Shown piece after piece: positions 34,233-46,200 of a stretch of DNA of 64,000 nucleotides. The notes beneath the pieces were generated by a model that was given only the letters and a program-made list of their open reading frames with translations, was not told the DNA's origin and did not search any database. The stretch spans positions 186,001-250,000 of the forward strand of contig CANNZV010000129.1 in assembly GCA_947561585.1 (NCBI GenBank), given 5' to 3'. Both the position numbers and the translations under genes were made by a program. Within the stretch, counting starts at the first letter, position 1, and each line of letters starts with the position of its first letter. Origin of the DNA: Caprella mutica (Eukaryota; Arthropoda; Malacostraca; Amphipoda; Caprellidae).

Positions 34233-37200
34233 TACGTATTAAAATTCTCCGTTTTAGGAAGTTTATACCTACGTATTAGAATTCTCCGTTTTAGGAAGTT
34301 TATACCTAGGTATTAAGATTCCCGTTTTAGGAAGTTTATACCTACGTATCGAAATTCTCCGTTTTAGGAAAATTATACTTACGTATTAAAATTCTCCGTT
34401 CTAGGTAGTTTATACCTATGTATTAAGATTCTCCATTTTAGGAAGTTTATACCTACGTATCAAGATTCTCCGTTGTAGGAAGTTTATATATATCTACGTA
34501 TTAAGATTCTCAATTTTAGGAAGTTTATACCTACGTATTAAGATTCTCCCTTTTATGAAGTTTATACCTAAGAATTAAAATTCTCCGTTTTAGGGAGTTT
34601 ATACCTACGTATTAAGATTCTCAATTTTAGGAAGTTTATACCTACGTATTAAGATTCTCCCTTTTATGAAGTTTATACCTACGTATTAACATTCTCCCTT
34701 TTATGAAGTTTATACCAAAGAATTAAAATTCACCGTTTTAGGAAGTTTATACCTACGTATTAAGATTCTCAATTTTAGGAAGTTTATACCTACATATTAA
34801 GATTCTCAATTTTAGTAAGTTTACACCTTCATATTAAGATTATCCGTTTTTAGGAAGTTTATACCTACGTATTAGGATTCTCAATTTTAGGAAGTTTATA
34901 CCTACGTATCAAAATTCTCTGTTTTAGGAAGTGTATACCTACGTATTAAAATTCTCCGTTCTAGGTAGTTTATACCTACATATTAAGATTCTCCGTTTTA
35001 GAAAGTTTATACCTACGTATCAAGATTCTCTGTTTTAGGAAGTTTATATATATCTACGTATTAAGATTCTCAATTTTATGAAGTTTATACCTACGAATTA
35101 AAATTCTCCGTTTTAGGGAGTTTATACCTACGTATTAAGATTCTCTGTTTTAGGAAGTTTATACCTACGTATTAATATTCTCAATTTTAGTAAGTTTACA
35201 CCTTCATATTGAGATTCTCCATTTTAGGAAGTTTATACCTATGTATTAGGATTTTCAATTTTAGGAAGTTTATACCTACGTATAAAAATTCTCCGTTTTA
35301 GGAAGTATACACCTACGTATTAAGATTTTCCGTTTTAGGTAGTTTATACCTGAGTATTAAGATTCTCAATTTTAGGAAGTTTATACCTACGTATTAAGAT
35401 TCTCAATTTTAGTAAGTTTATACCTACGTATTAAGATTCTCCGTTTTAGGAAGTTTATACCTACGTATTAGGATTCTCAATTTTAGGAAGTTTATACCTA
35501 CGTATTAAAATTCTCCGTTTTAGGAAGTTTATACCTAGGTATTAAGATTCTCTGTTTTATGAAGTTTATTCCTACGTATTAAAATTCTCCGTTTTAAGAA
35601 GTTTATACCTAGGTATTAAGATTATCCGTTTTTAGGAAGTTTATACCTACGTATTAAGATTCTCAATTTTAGGAAGTTTTACCTACGTATTAAAATTCTC
35701 TGTTTTAGGAAGTTTATACCTATGTATTAAAATTCTCCGTTATAGGAAGTTTATACCTAGATATTAAGATTCTCCGTTTTAGGAAGTTTAAACTTACGTA
35801 TTAGAATTCTCCGTTTTAGGAAGTTTATACCTCGGTATTAAGATTCTCCGTTTTAGGAAGTTTATACCTACGTATCAAAATTCTCCGTTTTAGGAAGTTT
35901 ATACCTACGTATTAAAATTCTCCGTTCTAGGTAGTTTATACCTACGTATTAAGATTCTCCGTTTTAGAAAGTTTATACCTACGTATCAAGATTCTCCGTT
36001 TTAGGAAGTTTATATATATCTACGTATTAAGATTCTCAATTTTAGGAAGTTTATACCTACGTATCAAGATTCTCCCTTTTATGAAGTTTATACCTACAAA
36101 TTAAAATTCTCCCTTTTAGAAAGTTTATACCTACGTATCAAGATTCTCCGTTTTAGGAAGTTTATATATATCTACGTATTAAGATTCTCAAATTCAGGAA
36201 GTTTATACCTACATATTAAGATTCTCAATTTTAGTAAGTTTACACCTTCGTATTGAGATTCTCCATTTTAGGAAGTTTATACCTATGTATTAGGATTTTC
36301 AATTTTAGGAAGTTTATACCTACGTATAAAAATTCTACGTTTTAGGAAGTATATACCTACGTTATAAGATTTTCCGTTTTAGGAAGTTTATACCTGAGTA
36401 TTAAGATTCTCAATTTTAGGAAGTTTATACCTACGTATTAAAATTCTCCGTTTTAGGAAGTTTATACCTAGGTATTAAGATTCTCTGTTTTAGGAAGTTT
36501 ATTCCTACGTATTAAAATTCTCCGTTTTAAGAAGTTTATACCTAGGTATTAAGATTATCCGTTTTAAGAAGTTTATACCTACGTATTAGGATTCTCAATT
36601 TTAGGAAGTTTTACCTACGTATTGAAATTCTCTGTTTTAGTAAGTTTATACCTAGGTATTAAGATTCTCCGTTTTAGGAAGTTTATACCTACGTATTAGG
36701 ATTCTCAATTTTATGAAGTTTATACCTACGTATTAAAATTCTCCGTTTTAGGAAGTTTGTACCTACGTATTAAAATTCTCTGTTTTAGTAAGTTTATACT
36801 ATAGGTATTAAGATTCTCCGTTTTAGGAAGTTTTTACCTACGTATTAAAATTCTCCGTTTTAGGAAGTTTATACCTAGGTATTAAGATTCTCAATTTTAG
36901 GAAGTTTATTCCTACGTATTAAAATTCTCTGTTTTAGGAAGTTTATACCTATGTATTAAAATTCTCCGTTATAGGAAGTTTATACCTAGATATTAAGATT
37001 CTTCGTTTTAGGAAGTTTAAACTTACGTATTAGAATTCTCCGTTTTAGGAAGTTTATACCTAGGTATTAAGATTCTCCGTTTTAGGAAGTTTATACCTAC
37101 GTATCAAAATTCTCCGTTTTAGGAAGTTTATACCTACGTATTAAAATTCTCCGTTCTAGGTAGTTTATACCTACGTATTAAGATTCTCCGTTTTAGAAAG

Positions 37201-38200
37201 TTTATACCTACGTATCAAGATTCTCCGTTTTAGGAAGTTTATATATATCTACGTATTAAGATTCTCAATTTTAGGAAGTTTATACCTACGTATCAAGATT
37301 CTCCCTTTTATGAAGTTTATACCTACAAATTAAAATTCTCCCTTTTAGAAAGTTTATACCTACGTATCAAGATTCTCCGTTTTAGGAAGTTTATATATAT
37401 CTACGTATTAAGATTCTCAAATTTAGGAAGTTTATACCTACATATTAAGATTCTCAATTTTAGTAAGTTTACACCTTCGTATTGAGATTCTCCATTTTAG
37501 GAAGTTTATACCTATGTATTAGGATTTTCAATTTTAGGAAGTTTATACCTACGTATAAAAATTCTACGTTTTAGGAAGTATATACCTACGTTATAAGATT
37601 TTCCGTTTTAGGAAGTTTATACCTGAGTATTAAGATTCTCAATTTTAGGAAGTTTATACCTACGTATTAAAATTCTCCGTTTTAGGAAGTTTATACCTAG
37701 GTATTAAGATTCTCTGTTTTAGGAAGTTTATTCCTACGTATTAAAATTCTCCGTTTTAAGAAGTTTATACCTAGGTATTAAGATTATCCGTTTTAAGAAG
37801 TTTATACCTACGTATTAGGATTCTCAATTTTAGGAAGTTTTACCTACGTATTGAAATTCTCTGTTTTAGTAAGTTTATACCTAGGTATTAAGATTCTCCG
37901 TTTTAGGAAGTTTATACCTACGTATTAGGATTCTCAATTTTATGAAGTTTATACCTACGTATTAAAATTCTCCGTTTTAGGAAGTTTGTACCTACGTATT
38001 AAAATTCTCTGTTTTAGTAAGTTTATACTATAGGTATTAAGATTCTCTGTTTTAGGAAGTTTTTACCTACGTATTAAAATTCTCCGTTTTAGGAAGTTTA
38101 TACCTAGGTATTAAGATTCTCAATTTTAGGAAGTTTATTCCTACGTATTAAAATTCTCTGTTTCAGGAAGTTTATATCTACGTATCAAGATTTTCCGTTT
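34233..38200. repeat. 37-bp satellite, main part with higher-order structure
   Basis: About 107 units of the same 37-bp satellite as at 17595-18194, with variants (CAATTTTAGG, CCGTTCTAGG, TATATATATC). Variant order repeats at a fixed offset of 1,229 bp: AACTTACGTATTAG at 35791 and 37020, AATTCTACGTTTTAGG at 36331 and 37560. This gives a tandem higher-order duplication of about 33 units. Confidence 0.95.
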
Positions 38201-38771
38201 TACTGGCATTACTTCTTCCTGAATAGATCAAGAAATAGAATGATTGAAGAACACAAATGATTTATTAATTTTGCATCCTTGAGCATTTTAATTCTAATCA
38301 GGGATATACATATTACCAAATTTATTAAAAGATTTTCTCCAATAAAATACTTATTTAGGGTTAGTCTCTCATCAGGTTCTTAGTTAGATTACAAATATAA
38401 TAAAACCATGTATTTGATGAAAATAATTCGTCATAGATGTTATTCCAGTAATGTGAAAAATTGATCCATCTTTACTGAACGTCATCAGGAATCTGAAATA
38501 TAGTAAACAAAAATACTAATTATAAGTCTTGAAATAAAATTTAACATCTATTAGTTCTTTATTCAGGTGATTTTAGAATTGTCTTACATCTTCATAATTT
38601 GAAAGAAGTTGTTTGCAATCCTTTTTCTCCACATTGATTCACCACCTTACACTGGATTCTGCAAAATATAAAATTGATATGAGAACTAATATAATATCTA
38701 CTCGTTTATATATTATTCATATTACAGACTAATAAATTGTTATACTTTACAAGTAAAACCTTTTCAAAACT
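38201..38771. other. Spacer between satellite and transporter gene
   Basis: Holds the 3' flank of the minus-strand transporter. No further gene is supported. Confidence 0.5.
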
Positions 38772-40066
38772 TTATTCGTCCAGGTCTTCATCAAATTCTG
38801 ATAAAGTTGAGTACAGAATGTTATTCGAGGTTGCTATCTTGGTCCTTCCCATAGATTTTTTATAAATCTTGAATAACACCTCAAAAGAAATCACCAAAAC
38901 GTTGGTACTTCCTATTATCCATGATGATGTTGCAAACCCACATGCATCCACAAGAGGACCTGTCAAAGATGGACCGACGAAAGCCCCGAAGGCAAGAGAA
39001 GACGACCATAAACCAGATACCTGACTAGATGTGGAAATATTCTCTGGAAAACCTAATTCCACGGCGTCCTTTTGAATTCCGGTAACAGTGGACATCAGTA
39101 GAGCACCTTGACCTATTCCTTGAATCACCAAAGATGTGCATATTAGTAAAACTGATGATTTTAGAGGTAAAAAAGGAGCTGGTCCGATCAATACGAACGA
39201 AATGATCATTAATGTCGCTCCTATCACAATGTCAGCTCTGTGATGTAATCCTATGGTGGCGAACTTTCCCCATACGGGCGTTGATATTGCATACGAAATT
39301 CCCAAAGCAAAAATATCATTCCGACGTGAAAAGGAGTTATTCCAAACTGTCTTGAATGAGGTTCTAAAGATACTTCGAGAAACCCTAAGTTGATTGCTGA
39401 TATGAATATTGCGAACATTGAGAGACCTATTTCTGGATTCTTCATAAAATCCAGTATGCTATATTCTGAGGTGAATTTTTGAACTTCACTCGAAGGTAAA
39501 GTAAACATAGCGGAAATACCTGATAGAAGTAATCCGCAACCAATAATAACAAAAGGAGTCGTGTATCCCCCAAAATGGTACAACATACCGCCTATGAAAG
39601 GACCGATTGCTGTACCTACCCCGAAGAAGGTTTCAAGTATGGATAGCACAGAATCTAAACAGTCTGAAAACTCTCTAGTTGCAAACCCTATTGAAGTAGT
39701 GAAGAAAGCTGATTCTCCAAGTCCTTCTAATATTCTAATTAAAAATGATGCAATTATAAAACTGATCTTGTTATCGATATATATTAATGATCCAAAAGTA
39801 ATACAAGCTATTCCTGATATAAATATGCCTGATGTCATCAGCAGTTTTGGTCCAATCTGCTTAACATAGTTTCCGAAGATGGGAGACGTGAGGAAGATGA
39901 CTAAGTTGAACACCCCGAAAATCATTCCGTAAACACTCGCAGAAACTCCTTTAGATGATGCAACATGCGGGTAGAATGGCGCTTGTATGGATATCGAAAT
40001 GCCGCTGAAGAGATTCACCGCTGCTATTGATACGAATATCTTTTTCTGTCTCCTAGTTAACGCCAT
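38772..40066 (-). pseudogene. MFS transporter, SLC18B1-like, one frameshift
   Basis: A major facilitator superfamily membrane transporter resembling SLC18B1 (vesicular polyamine transporter in vertebrates). The insect substrate is inferred at best. ATG at 40066 starts MALTRRQKKIF, then helix 1 (SIAAVNLFSGISISIQAPFY). The 2-3 loop is GNYVKQIGPKLL, and later blocks are LETFFGVGTAIGPFIGGMLY and VSGLWSSSLAFGAFVGPSL, both typical of this family. The C-terminus is acidic (EFDEDLDE). Combined length is about 430 residues, close to the usual 450. The frame shifts by one base near 39305-39320 (T-run) between helices 7 and 8, so the copy is a recent pseudogene or carries a sequencing error. It has no introns, so a retrocopy is possible, but no poly(A) is seen. 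Confidence 0.85.
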
Positions 40067-41087
40067 TGCAATCAATTATTCAACCACTGAATATATTTTA
40101 CACTTCACAACTAGTTAATTTTCCCTGCGCCTTTTTTCTTGGCTACCTAGTACTGTACCGATTAATATTACACTGAGTTATCACTACAGATGTTCGTTCT
40201 CAGCAATGAAAGATAAAATTATTGAATAACATAGAGTCATAGACTATTATCTTTCCTTATCTAATTAGTTGATATTGCAGTTCTTCAATAAAATGAATTT
40301 AATTGCAAAGTACCTATCATGATACAAACTTAAATTTATTGCAATATTTGATATTTGTTCACCGCTTAAGCTAAATGTTGCACAAAAATTTGATTTTGAA
40401 AATTGTGGTTTGAAAAATAAATAGTAAAAATTGAAACTGAGTTTCTTTGTTTTAGAAAAATTATATTGAAATTTTAGTTTTATTTATTCTATGGAAATTT
40501 TCTCAATCAAAATAAATATAGAAATAGATTTATTTTAGCCTGTATGATAGCAAAAACATTCATAGGTACCATTTTCAAGATGGTGCATTCACGTTTTGAT
40601 ATCTGTTTTGGAACAGTAAAAGAATATATCTTAAATTTTAAGTATTTTCACAATTCACAAAGATGTATCAGTCAGAAATGATAAAAAATTTATATGACCA
40701 AATTCACCTAAACTATATATATAAAAAAAATAGAGTAACAAAACAAAATATGAAATGATATTTACCAATTTTTTGTCAAATTTCACAATTATCTAAATTT
40801 AAACAAAATTTGGTGTGAAGTAAAACAAATTACAGAATATTTCATTCAAATTTATTTTTAGAAAACTATTAGCTTTAGGTATAAGAGATATTTTAATTTC
40901 AGTATTTTCAGTGTTCCATTAAATGTCCCAGGTTCTTGAGAACGGGTGATCATTAGTTAGTAATTATAAGGGGTATTCTGAATACTAGTATTTCCTGGTG
41001 GTTTTCCTATATAATATAACTTTGAAGTGTTCCTTAACTGTTTTAAAATTGAAAAAACCATTAGTTTATTATTAGTAATTGGATGTT
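40067..41087. other. Unassigned AT-rich DNA upstream of the transporter
   Basis: Presumably includes the transporter's promoter, but no element can be fixed from sequence alone. Confidence 0.45.
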
Positions 41088-41525
41088 AATATCAAAAAAG
41101 TATTCTACAGCTTATTTCCTAGTAGGTTCTACCAAACTAACTACTGACTGTATGAGACTATTTTTAAATAACTATTTAAAGAAGATCTGCTTCTTCTGCT
41201 TAAAAAAATTGTATGAGAGGTATTCCACACCTTATTATCTAGTAGGTTCTACCAAACTAACAACTGACTGTATGAGACTATTTGTAATTAACCATTTAAA
41301 GAAGATCTGCTTCTTCTGCTTAAAAAAATTGTATGAGAGGTATTCCACACCTTATTATCTAGAAGGCACTATCAAACTAACAGCTGATTGGATGAGAGGT
41401 ATTCCACACCTTATATATTATCTAGTAGGCACTATCAAACTAACAGCTGCTTGTATCAGAGGTATTCCACACCTCATTACCTAGTAGGTTCTACCAAACT
41501 AACAGCTGATTGGATGAGAGGTATG
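41088..41525. repeat. 120-bp and about 60-bp nested tandem repeat
   Basis: Two 120-bp units (41101-41220 and 41221-41340, exact period) followed by three units of 59-63 bp that share the ATTCCACACCTTATTATCTA and ACCAAACTAACAGCTGA halves. The short unit looks like the 120-bp unit with its middle deleted. Confidence 0.88.
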
Positions 41526-41644
41526 TCTATCTCAAGTCTTTACCAAGTATTAAATCTCATTTTCATCTTATGTCTGTCTCACGTGGAATTTGCCACGAAA
41601 GATATCTCACGTCTGTTCCATGCGGAATATCTTCATCGTCCACT

Positions 41645-42035
41645 ATAGGTAACTAGGTAGGAATTGATAATCACTGGGGTAACTAGATAGAAGATAAGTA
41701 TAGATAAACACTCTCTGGTAACTAGGTAGCTATTGATGAACACTGGCGCAACTAGGTAGGTATTGATGAATACTGGTAGGTAACTAGGTAGGTATTGACC
41801 GTATTTGATAAACACTAATAAGTATCTATAAATATATAGTCAGATAATGAAACACTGATAGGTAACTAGGTATAGCTATTGATGAACAAAAGTAGGTAAA
41901 TAGGTAGCTATTGATGAACTCAAATAGGTATCTAGGTAGGTATTGATAAACACTAGTAGCTAACTAGGTTGACATTGATAAACACTAATAAGTAACTAGA
42001 TAGGAATTGATGAGAACTGGAGTAACTAGGTATAT
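41645..42035. repeat. 32-bp AACTAGGTAGGTATTGATAA array, second site
   Basis: About 12 diverged units of the family at 32815-33495. Just left (41570-41640) lie degenerate CACGTCTGTTCCATGCGGAA phrases resembling the arms of the 16-kb insertion. Confidence 0.85.
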
Positions 42036-42464
42036 ATCGATTTCTAACTCAGGTGAAAAGAAACTTTTAAGAAATTCACTGATGTAATAAGTAGCCGAAA
42101 GGCAAATAACACAAAAATAATTCAGTGTAAAAAGATAACACTCATAATTGCACAAATTAATATTTAACTCAAAATCTCAAATAAAAAACAGAAATCAATA
42201 ACTGAAATATGGATCATATAATTAAAGGTAAATAAACATAATATAAATAAACTTACAGCTTATAGCAGAACCGAAGCAACAAAAAATACTGACGAAACGG
42301 AATTACACAGCCGTTCAGTTGCAAACGGCTGATTTAAACAATTTAAACTCGAAATCATATGAGAGGTGCATTCCCTATGCTATTGAACAAGGAACAACAT
42401 ATATTAGCTAACAAAATACAATCATCAAAACAAAATGGCTGTTCCAGCTGAAGGTATGTGTTGA
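42036..42464. other. About 430-bp non-repeat interruption of the array
   Basis: Unique sequence between two blocks of the same array, probably an insertion. No inverted ends are clear. It contains a small hairpin CAGCCGTTCAGTTGCAAACGGCTG-like stem near 42308-42330. Confidence 0.4.
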
Positions 42465-42740
42465 TGAACAGTAGTCGCTAACTAGGTAGGTAGGTATTAA
42501 TAAAAACTTATAGCTAACTAAGAAGGTATTGATTATTACCGGTAGGTAACTAGGTAGCTATTTAATTGATAAAAACAGGTATGTAACTAGGTAGCTCTTA
42601 TTTATAAAGACTAGTATGTAACTAGGTTGGTATTGATAAAGACTAGTATGTAACTAGTTAGGTATTGATAAACACTACTATGTTACTAGGTATGTATGGA
42701 TAAAGATTAATAATTAACTAGGTGGGTATTGATAAATGTT
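42465..42740. repeat. 32-bp array, third site
   Basis: About eight diverged units continuing the array at 41645-42035. Confidence 0.85.
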
Positions 42741-42888
42741 AATAGATAACTACATATAACATTATTCATATTTCTAACATGTTTATTTAAAAAAAGATAC
42801 AAAATAAATGGAAAATTAAATTATGTTCATTTATATTAACTATATCATAAAGCATATAATCAAATTCGTAATCCATCTTCTATCATGC

Positions 42889-42960
42889 CCTGGGTGGCTA
42901 AGTGGATAGCGTCGAGACTTCAAGACGACAAGTATTGCCCCCTCATCTGAAATCCATTTG
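42889..42960 (+). ncRNA. Possible tRNA-derived fragment
   Basis: Only an A-box-like TGGCTAAGTGG with following TAGCGTCGAGAC text is present; no B-box is found. It may be a truncated SINE head. Confidence 0.25.
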
Positions 42961-42999
42961 TTGTGAGAATCTCTTAATACATGGTAAAAAAGGTTTTGT

Positions 43000-43282
43000 T
43001 TATATAGGAGGAGATGAAGTGACGGAGAGTTTGGTTCCCTCTACATAATCACTGGCACACTTAACATAAGCATCCCTTTCGTATTCGTACAGTCTGAAAT
43101 CATTGCCATACTTGTAGAGTAATTTTTCGACCAGGTCAACTGTCAATTCTTTGAAATAATTACAAGAAACCTCTCTTGCTAATACACCAGACTTTGCCCT
43201 ATTGTGCCATCGGGTTTCCAACTGTCCAGTTCTGTCCAGGAACTCAATAAAGTTTTTCGATTCATCTTGCAGGTTTTCGAAT
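43000..43282 (-). CDS. Sulfotransferase exon 7 (last)
   Basis: 283 nt ending in TAA at 43002-43000. Encodes KFENLQDESKNFIEFL and the C-terminal YFKELTVDLVEKLLYKYGND-type tail followed by FRLYEY. The acceptor is TTTTTTCAG. Confidence 0.9.
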
Positions 43283-46200
43283 CTGAAAAAATGTCAAAGT
43301 TTAGACATGAATTCAATTCAATTCAAATTCAAAGCTATTTGAAGCTTCATAACGTGATTCATTTATAACATTTTGATGGTTGATTTTTAAGAATATTCAA
43401 AAAGAACAAATAATTATTATTGAATAGAAAAACTTAACTTGCACTGAAATTGTTTTGCTGAATGAATTATGTTACATTACCATAACATAATTCAATTTCT
43501 ATTTTGAATTTATATATTTTTCTGCAGCGCATTTTAGACTGAAATTTTGGATATTGAAAATCAATTATTCGATATGTACCCTATATGAGACACCATGCAG
43601 TGAAGAATTTAACGGGGAAAATGTATTCTCAAATGAAATGGTTCATATTTTTAGGAGGGTAATTTAAACATAACGTTGAAGTTTTTTTTAAATTAGAGCT
43701 TTGAATAGTATTTATGTATACTCGACATAAAGAATAGGGGAGAAAATCTGAACAACTGAACCATTATGCACGAATCATAAAACGAAAACCTTCACAGTTC
43801 AGTTTAAATTACTCTCTTAAAACAATAAAGAGTTAGTGATAAGTAGGGTCTATAAACATTGGTAAAAATATATACTTAAATAATCATAGAACCCAAGAAT
43901 ATCATAGACGAAGCTAAATGAAATGGTGTATAGTACTATATATCGCTGGTTTAGGACGATTCAATACTCTTTAATTCTCTCAGTTTGCATAATATTTTCG
44001 AGATCAATGATTTTCAAAGAATACTGTTACAACCCAAATGATAAACATAATATTTTTTCAATTTTAGAGTAAAGTGAAAGTCTCTCACTTGATGATGAAG
44101 TCATAAGTTATTGAACAGGGTGAGCAATGGTCGAAGTAAGGCCTCCAATGTACATCGTTGTTAATTGAGTCAGTGATGAACTGGACGAACTCTTTGAAGG
44201 TGGGACCCGCTGGTTTGGTGTATGGATTACCCCTTCTGGATTCTTTTCTCCTGGCACCTTCTTGAACAATATTTCCTACTGCTAAAAGCCTCTTCAATCT
44301 CTATAAATGGAAGGAGGGATAAAATATAGTGTTATTTCAATTTATTTCAACAAACTAGTTAAAAGTAAGAAATGTTATGTTTAAATATGAAGGAAAATTG
44401 TAAGTATCAATGATTGAATAATTTTAAAACTCCACTAAATTAAGGTTTTACGAGATTAAAAGTTGAATATTTTTGTTAGCTTCAAGTCAGAGTCGGATAA
44501 AAAGTTAAGCTATCACAGTTACTTTACTTCAAAATATATTTTTTGGCATTATCGGATTTTGTCTTCCAATTATGATACAAAGACTGTCAATTTTATTTTT
44601 ATTTTTTTAGAAACAAAAGTTAGAATTCATCAGTGAGAAACTTGAAACTATATATTTTTCACACATTTTGTAATGAGTAATGCGACCAAATTTCGAAAGT
44701 TTTGGCGCAATTTCAATTTTTTTAACACTTGATATGAATATTATTTCTGTAATCTATTTGAATTCAGACACTATTATCTCACCTCTTTTCTATTGAAATC
44801 CTTAGGCAGTTGCCTGTATGTTCTGACCATTTCCTCGCCGTAGAGTTTGTAAAAGTAATGATTACTCGCGTTCTCAAATTTGTCCCTGTAGCAGGACACA
44901 AGTCGCTCGAAAGGATGTCTCACAATCATGAAGCTGATGGTTTCCTTTAGTAGCTGTGTAATATAGAGAAATATACTCAACACCAAATTTGATTAATTCT
45001 CATATTAGATAAAATAAGAATTATTTTAAATTCAGTAAATTTTTATTGAATACAAGAGTTGAACTGTCCGGGTTCTTTTATCCAGTGGGGTAGCCTTCTG
45101 TCCGTACTCCGTGTTCGGTAAAGTTTAGATCTTTGATATGCCTTTTTACTCGGTGAATTTATTCATTTTAAATTATATATGTTCCGGAGTGGCGTATTGG
45201 CCGCTTGTTAAAAGCATGTAGTGAGTGCAGGTGTGTTCCGGTATCTTATAAACGACAATGTAGTACCATCGCATCCACATCGGCAGAAACGCAGTACTTC
45301 TCCCTCTATGTTCCCTGTGTTTGTGTTTAAACCGTGAGTTTATTATTAAAACATAAAGTCTCAACCTTCAAACTTTGACCCATGTTGTAAGTTCAACTTT
45401 TCGATAGATACTATTAATGTAGGATTCATTATCATTTTGAGCCTTTGTCTGATTCATTATTCAATTACAATACATTTAATTTAAACTCTGTGTGTGTTTT
45501 TATTAGCCCCAATGAATTTGACTATCAGAATGAAAGGGAAGGTTTGACTATGTGCTAAAAACACATGTCTCATTTATAAACCTATGGTACTTTATTTTTT
45601 CCAGTTATTAGTATATATACTTAACTAATATTGACCAAATTTCAAGTAAACATATTGAACATAATTATGAGGAGAAATAAAAACGTATGTATATGAGACT
45701 TTGGCAACTGAGAGAGCTCAAATGTGATTGGGTGGAATATGACCCAATCACTGTTGGCGCATGTGTGTCTACTTCGTGGAAATATGGACTGATGTGTGCT
45801 GATAGGCCGACAAAACTGTATTTCTACGTTGTCACTCGTCACCACAGTATAATTAATTTTCATTTTTTAACTTTTAAATACAAAAATTATATTTGGTATT
45901 TATGTAGGAACCAAGTCAAGAAAGGCCGGTAAATTTAAAGGAATAATATGAAAAATATAAAGTAATTTAAAAAGGATGTGCCTTGAAAACAAACGTCAAG
46001 ATAATTAATGTTCACCTTATTCTTTTGGTGCGATATTGGATTGGATGCTTTTTAACGAACTGAAGAAATCAATGATAATTAATGACAAGTAACGTAAACA
46101 GTAAATTAAACAATTAATCATTCTTCCTAGGGAGAATCGTAACCCATGTAATTAAATGGCTGCGCGGCACTAACTAATAACCACGCTACCATGTGATTGA

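Noticed and set aside
43000..43221. Short frames at 43000, 44085, 44774 and 53480 taken as separate small genes
   Set aside because: They are exons of a single spliced sulfotransferase gene; their frame starts lie inside exons or introns.
45687..45932. Plus-strand frame containing VSTSWK, similar to a sulfotransferase PAPS loop
   Set aside because: It is on the wrong strand within intron 4; the real loop is in exon 4 at 46392-46557 with full context.
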